Below are positions 20,935 to 23,902 of a stretch of 23,902 nt of DNA, one piece after another. The position numbers and the translations under genes were made by a program. Source of the DNA: a virus; IMG/VR virus record IMGVR_UViG_3300042868_003801, positions 1 to 23,902 of that record. One strand, written 5' to 3'. The number at the start of each line of letters is the position of its first letter. The first letter of the stretch is position 1. The notes under the pieces were generated by a model. That model was not told the DNA's origin. It did not search any database and saw nothing but the letters and a program-made list of their open reading frames with translations.

Positions 20935-22843
20935 ATCTAATGCCTCTACGAATCTGAGCTTGCTGTACTGTGAACAAGATATCATCTCCATAAGATACTC
21001 CACGGATGTTTACATCAACTGCCATAGCTCCTGCTGACATTGATGCACCAGAATAGTCCATTGATGGCAACTGAGGAACAATAATCCCATTAGTGTTTGG
21101 CACAAACAACTCTGGTCTTTTTTCACCAACAATGTAGGCTCTTCCCTTAGATACAGGGCCACCAAATTCTCTTCTGTTTGTAAAGGTAGAACCTGACCCT
21201 GATGAAGTAGAACCTCCACCGCTAGTACCAAAACTTCCAAATGCAGCAAAAGCAGCAGCAACAACACCTAAAGCACCTGCTATAAAAGCAGGCAAAGTTA
21301 TTGGTGCAGCAGGGCCAGTAGCAGCAGCTGCTTGAGATGCACCTGCAACAGCATTAGAACCTGCTATTTTAAAGTTAGCAGCAACTAACTTAGCTGCAAA
21401 TCTTAAAAACTCTCCAAGAAATGTTCCTAGTTGAGGATTATTAAATGCTCTTCCGATAACAGAACCAAGTCCAACAAATGCTTGAGCTAAATCTTCTACT
21501 TGTAATTTACTATTTCCCAATAAAGCAGCTAGACCATTTTGAGCAGATTTTAATTGGTCTTGATATCTTGCTAATGCTTCAGGATCAGAAGTTACTCTAA
21601 TTAATTCTTGTAAGTCTGATATTTGTTTTTCAAATGTTTGAACTAAACCTAATTGCACCTTTGGTAATTCTAGTCCTTCAAGTTGACTTTCGTCGATCTC
21701 TATTTTTATTTGTATAGGTTTTTCAGGTGCTTCATATTTAAGAAGTTCTTCTAATCTTTTTCTAGCATACTCAGATGCATCACCAAATCGTTCTAAAATT
21801 AAAACTTGATCATCAAAAACTCTATTTAATCCTTCTGCACTTTCCTTAGCGGAATCAGCTGTTGTTTTGTAAAACTCTAATTGCTTATTTACTTTTTCAA
21901 GAACACCTCTATATAATCCAATTTGTTCAGTAGCTAAAGATTTTTCTAAAGTAGAATTAGAATTAGCAAAATCTCTTGTAGCACTTGCAATTTGTTCAGT
22001 AAGAAAGCCTTCTAATAACTCAAGTTCTTGTTTTCTTAGTCTATTAATTTTTCCAGATAAAGCATCAACCACTTGACCTGCTGTTTCAAATGCAGGAACA
22101 TCTATTAATTTACCACCAACATTTTCAGTTTTTAGTAATCCAACTTCTTTTAGTAACTTATTTAATAAACCTTGAGCTAATAGTCCATTGGTATCTTTTA
22201 AAGATTTATTAAAATCATCTTGAGCATCCTTTAATTCTTCAACAGGACTCTTAGTTTGTTGTGCAGATAGAGCAAAAGCCGTTAAAGCAGCAGTTACAGC
22301 AGAAACACCTAAAACAAGAAGATTAGCTGGACTAATTAAGCTAGTAAAAAATGTTTTTAAAGCTGCACCTGTACTACCTGTTGTGCCTTTTAAAGCAGTT
22401 AATTGTTCTGCAAATTGCTGAATGTTATTACCAATACCTATAATTCCAAAAGGAGCATCCTGAATAATTCTGTTAAATGCAATCGCTGATCCACCTGCTG
22501 CACCTGCTGATACTCTAAACTTATCAAAAGATTTTGTAGATGTATTAGCAAAAGACTTACCTAAAGAATTAAGTCTAGTAAGTTCTTGATTTGTTTGTTC
22601 AAGCTGAGCATTAAAACCAGCAATCTGTTGCTCATTAGTTGCTTGACTTAAAGAAACTTTAAGTGCTTTAGCCTTAGCAGTCAACTGCTCAATCAATCCA
22701 ATCTTTCTACGGAATCCTACATTGGATTTTTCAGAATCCGTAGCCGTTTCAGATTCAAATGATTTTAAACTTGCTTTCGCCTTGTTAAGGGCTGATTGCA
22801 AATCCTTTATATCCGCAGTTAATCTTATTTGAAGCTCATTCAT
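20933..22843 (-). CDS. Tail tape measure protein
   Basis: A 636-residue protein that would set tail length and pass into the host on DNA entry. It opens with coiled-coil heptads (residues 1-100: MNELQIRLTADIKDLQSALN... LTRLNSLGK), has a hydrophobic stretch at about 165-195 (LISPANLLVLGVSAVTAALT), further coiled segments (SDLQELIRVTSDPEALARYQ), an Ala-rich hydrophobic region near 510-545, and a conserved tail phrase GGPVSKGRAYIVGEKRPELF. At about 1.5 angstroms per residue it would imply a tail near 95 nm. It directly follows the tail chaperones. Confidence 0.9.
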   Translation of the reverse strand: MNELQIRLTADIKDLQSALNKAKASLKSFESETATDSEKSNVGFRRKIGLIEQLTAKAKALKVSLSQATNEQQIAGFNAQLEQTNQELTRLNSLGKSFANTSTKSFDKFRVSAGAAGGSAIAFNRIIQDAPFGIIGIGNNIQQFAEQLTALKGTTGSTGAALKTFFTSLISPANLLVLGVSAVTAALTAFALSAQQTKSPVEELKDAQDDFNKSLKDTNGLLAQGLLNKLLKEVGLLKTENVGGKLIDVPAFETAGQVVDALSGKINRLRKQELELLEGFLTEQIASATRDFANSNSTLEKSLATEQIGLYRGVLEKVNKQLEFYKTTADSAKESAEGLNRVFDDQVLILERFGDASEYARKRLEELLKYEAPEKPIQIKIEIDESQLEGLELPKVQLGLVQTFEKQISDLQELIRVTSDPEALARYQDQLKSAQNGLAALLGNSKLQVEDLAQAFVGLGSVIGRAFNNPQLGTFLGEFLRFAAKLVAANFKIAGSNAVAGASQAAAATGPAAPITLPAFIAGALGVVAAAFAAFGSFGTSGGGSTSSGSGSTFTNRREFGGPVSKGRAYIVGEKRPELFVPNTNGIIVPQLPSMDYSGASMSAGAMAVDVNIRGVSYGDDILFTVQQAQIRRGIR

Positions 22844-22855
22844 GATTCAAAAATA

Positions 22856-23092
22856 CTAATTTTTAGCCATCTTATCTAAGAAGGCTTGTCTACGAGCTTT
22901 TACTAATTCAGTGTCTACCTTTCTGCCATTACCATCTGTAGGAAGAGGGAAGTACTGCTGAATAGATTTGTTAGGATTTTTCTTAGGAATAGAAGTATAA
23001 ACTTGATATGCGACTAGTCTATACTTTTCCCATTCTCTTGCTTGACTAATTTGATGACCACGCATTGTTAATATAGTCTCAGCAAAAGTCAT
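22856..23092 (-). CDS. Tail assembly chaperone, downstream (GT) part
   Basis: A 78-residue frame (MTFAETILTMRGHQISQARE...) that is open back to 23164 in the -1 frame relative to the upstream chaperone. It would normally be made as an extension by frameshifting at the nine-A run, giving a 231-residue fusion. The ATG at 23092 may or may not be used separately. It precedes the tape measure by 12 bases, which is the standard position of the T part, which binds the tape measure. Confidence 0.78.
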   Translation of the reverse strand: MTFAETILTMRGHQISQAREWEKYRLVAYQVYTSIPKKNPNKSIQQYFPLPTDGNGRKVDTELVKARRQAFLDKMAKN

Positions 23093-23157
23093 TTGATAAA
23101 AATTTCGAGGAAGTATCCCAAGTTCACCAAAACATTCTTGGCAAATATCAATCCAAG

Positions 23158-23550
23158 TTAACTTTTTTTTTCAGCGACAGAATCTGTCGTTGATTCCAAT
23201 TCCTTAATGGCTGGTAAGTCAACTCCCATTGAACTCCAAAAAGTCTGCCATACAGAATAGATATCTTCTTCGCTAATCTCTGCAATCCACTCTCCAACTT
23301 GTTCCACAGATACAGATTCATCAAAGCCAACAACATAATCGTTTCCAATTATCCCTGCGTAAATTAATGTCTTAATAAGTAGAAAATGATTTTTTTCATT
23401 AAGCTTCATTATCCTTTTTAGCAAGTCATCAGTTTCAAAATTTGCTTGCTCACCCTTGTAGATAATCTTGGCTAACTCAATAGCCGAAAAGTTGTTAAAT
23501 CTCAAAGTTCGTTCCTGACCTCCGATTTTTAGTTGTATGATTCCTGTCAT
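23158..23550 (-). CDS. Tail assembly chaperone, upstream (G) part
   Basis: A 130-residue protein (MTGIIQLKIGGQERTLRFNN...) with FSAIELAKIIYKG and a helical C-terminus ending VAEKKS. Small acidic/helical proteins between the tail tube and tape measure are chaperones that coat the tape measure during tail assembly. The stop follows a nine-A slippery run and the frame -1 from there continues into 22856-23092, supporting the identification. Confidence 0.78.
   Translation of the reverse strand: MTGIIQLKIGGQERTLRFNNFSAIELAKIIYKGEQANFETDDLLKRIMKLNEKNHFLLIKTLIYAGIIGNDYVVGFDESVSVEQVGEWIAEISEEDIYSVWQTFWSSMGVDLPAIKELESTTDSVAEKKS
23163..23171 (-). other. Programmed -1 frameshift site (A9 run)
   Basis: On the minus strand the end of the G gene reads GAA AAA AAA AGT TAA. 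The A-AAA-AAA heptamer allows a -1 slip, after which AAG TTA ACT TGG leads without stop through 23 further codons to the ATG of 22856-23092. Frame numbers agree (23164 and 23092 have equal remainder mod 3). Matches the conserved G/GT frameshift of phage tail chaperones. Confidence 0.78.
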
Positions 23551-23577
23551 GCCGTAAATTTAGTAATTAAAAGCAAT

Positions 23578-23601
23578 AAAAAAAGCCCTCATTTAGAGGG
23601 C
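23578..23601 (-). terminator. Terminator after the tail tube gene
   Basis: GCCCTC (23585-23590) and GAGGGC (23596-23601) form a 6-bp stem around ATTTA; on the minus strand seven T follow (TTTTTTTATT). It would lower read-through from the abundant tail tube gene into the chaperones. Confidence 0.85.
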
Positions 23602-23634
23602 CTTTAACTAAACACAAACACGTAAAACAGGAAA

Positions 23635-23902
23635 TTAGGTTGGAACTGCGTCATCTATCGGGCCTGATCCTGTAATTGACACAGAATAAGTCTGATATTC
23701 AGGAGCAGTTGCAGTTTCATCAAACTGAGAGATAAAACCTTCTCCATAACGGATGTAAGAAGAATCAAGTGATTCAAACTTAAACTTTCTAGTTGATCTT
23801 GCAATAGTATATCCAAAGATGTCTTCAGCAGAAACTTCACTAGCACCTGGGTTGGTGTTAACATCACCTTCAAAGGACATAGTCCAAGAAGCAGTAGATG
23901 GA
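23635..23902 (-). CDS. Major tail (tube) protein, C-terminal part
   Basis: The frame stays open to the right edge; residues visible include ASWTMSFEGDVN, a helix-strand mix (SAEDIFGYTIARSTRKFKFE), and a C-terminus GSGPIDDAVPT. Phage major tail proteins commonly carry SxEG-type strands and GxxP ends and sit directly before a strong terminator and the tail chaperones, as here. The N-terminus is outside the window, so identity rests on C-terminal pattern and position. Confidence 0.65.
   Translation of the reverse strand, partial: PSTASWTMSFEGDVNTNPGASEVSAEDIFGYTIARSTRKFKFESLDSSYIRYGEGFISQFDETATAPEYQTYSVSITGSGPIDDAVPT

Noticed and set aside
21010-21267. Leu-rich minus-strand frame inside the tape measure
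   Set aside because: Same-strand out-of-frame reading of the Ala/Ser-rich part of the tape measure gene.
23148-23348. Separate 66-residue gene overlapping the tail chaperone
   Set aside because: Out-of-frame reading of the chaperone and the frameshift region, with no independent start support.

Overview
This window is part of a tailed double-stranded DNA phage genome, most likely a siphovirus of a Bacteroidota (Flavobacteriia-like) host. Phage identity rests on both terminase subunits, a tail tube protein, frameshifted tail chaperones, a tape measure, an S74-type tail fibre, a lysis cassette and a phage replication/recombination set. The host inference rests on AT-rich DNA, near-absence of Shine-Dalgarno sequences, and promoters of the Bacteroidota form TTG-N19-21-TAnnTTTG. 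No integrase, CI-type repressor or insertion sequence is visible, so a lytic lifestyle is the simplest reading.

Layout. 1-1469 (minus): terminase large subunit (cut by the left edge) and small subunit. 1558-3078 (plus): an early unit of membrane micropeptides, a Cys-rich Gp88-like protein and a small unknown, closed by a strong terminator. 3079-3465: non-coding region with five direct iteron-like repeats and a promoter. 3466-5840 (plus): tightly overlapping genes including an ERF annealing protein, a PD-(D/E)XK exonuclease and a helix-turn-helix protein. 5830-6098: a second repeat block, now palindromic, with the same GTGTA(A/C)AC core. 6150-11097 (plus): a PrimPol/DUF3987 replication protein, a C5-methyltransferase-like protein, a nuclease, an SSB-like protein ending in DLPF, and small unknowns. 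11116-11408: an aberrant tRNA-like gene, tRNA-Ile(GAT) and a possible pseudoknotted RNA. 11444-11982 (plus): a DUF1599-like protein and a four-cysteine small protein.

From 12143 to the right edge genes are on the minus strand and, read right to left, run tail tube protein, tail chaperones with a -1 frameshift, tape measure, tail hub/baseplate-type protein, S74 tail fibre, two small tail-end proteins, terminator, then lysis genes (holin-like proteins, metallophosphoesterase, M15 endolysin, spanin candidate). Since the terminase runs off the left edge and the tail tube protein enters from the right, portal and capsid genes probably occupy the unseen part of a circular map joining the two edges.

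The most unusual items are a lone plus-strand 56-codon gene at 20707-20877 inserted between the tape measure and tail hub genes with its own promoter and terminator (a moron-like cassette), and the paired repeat arrays flanking the recombination/HTH block next to the replication gene, a candidate origin or regulatory switch.
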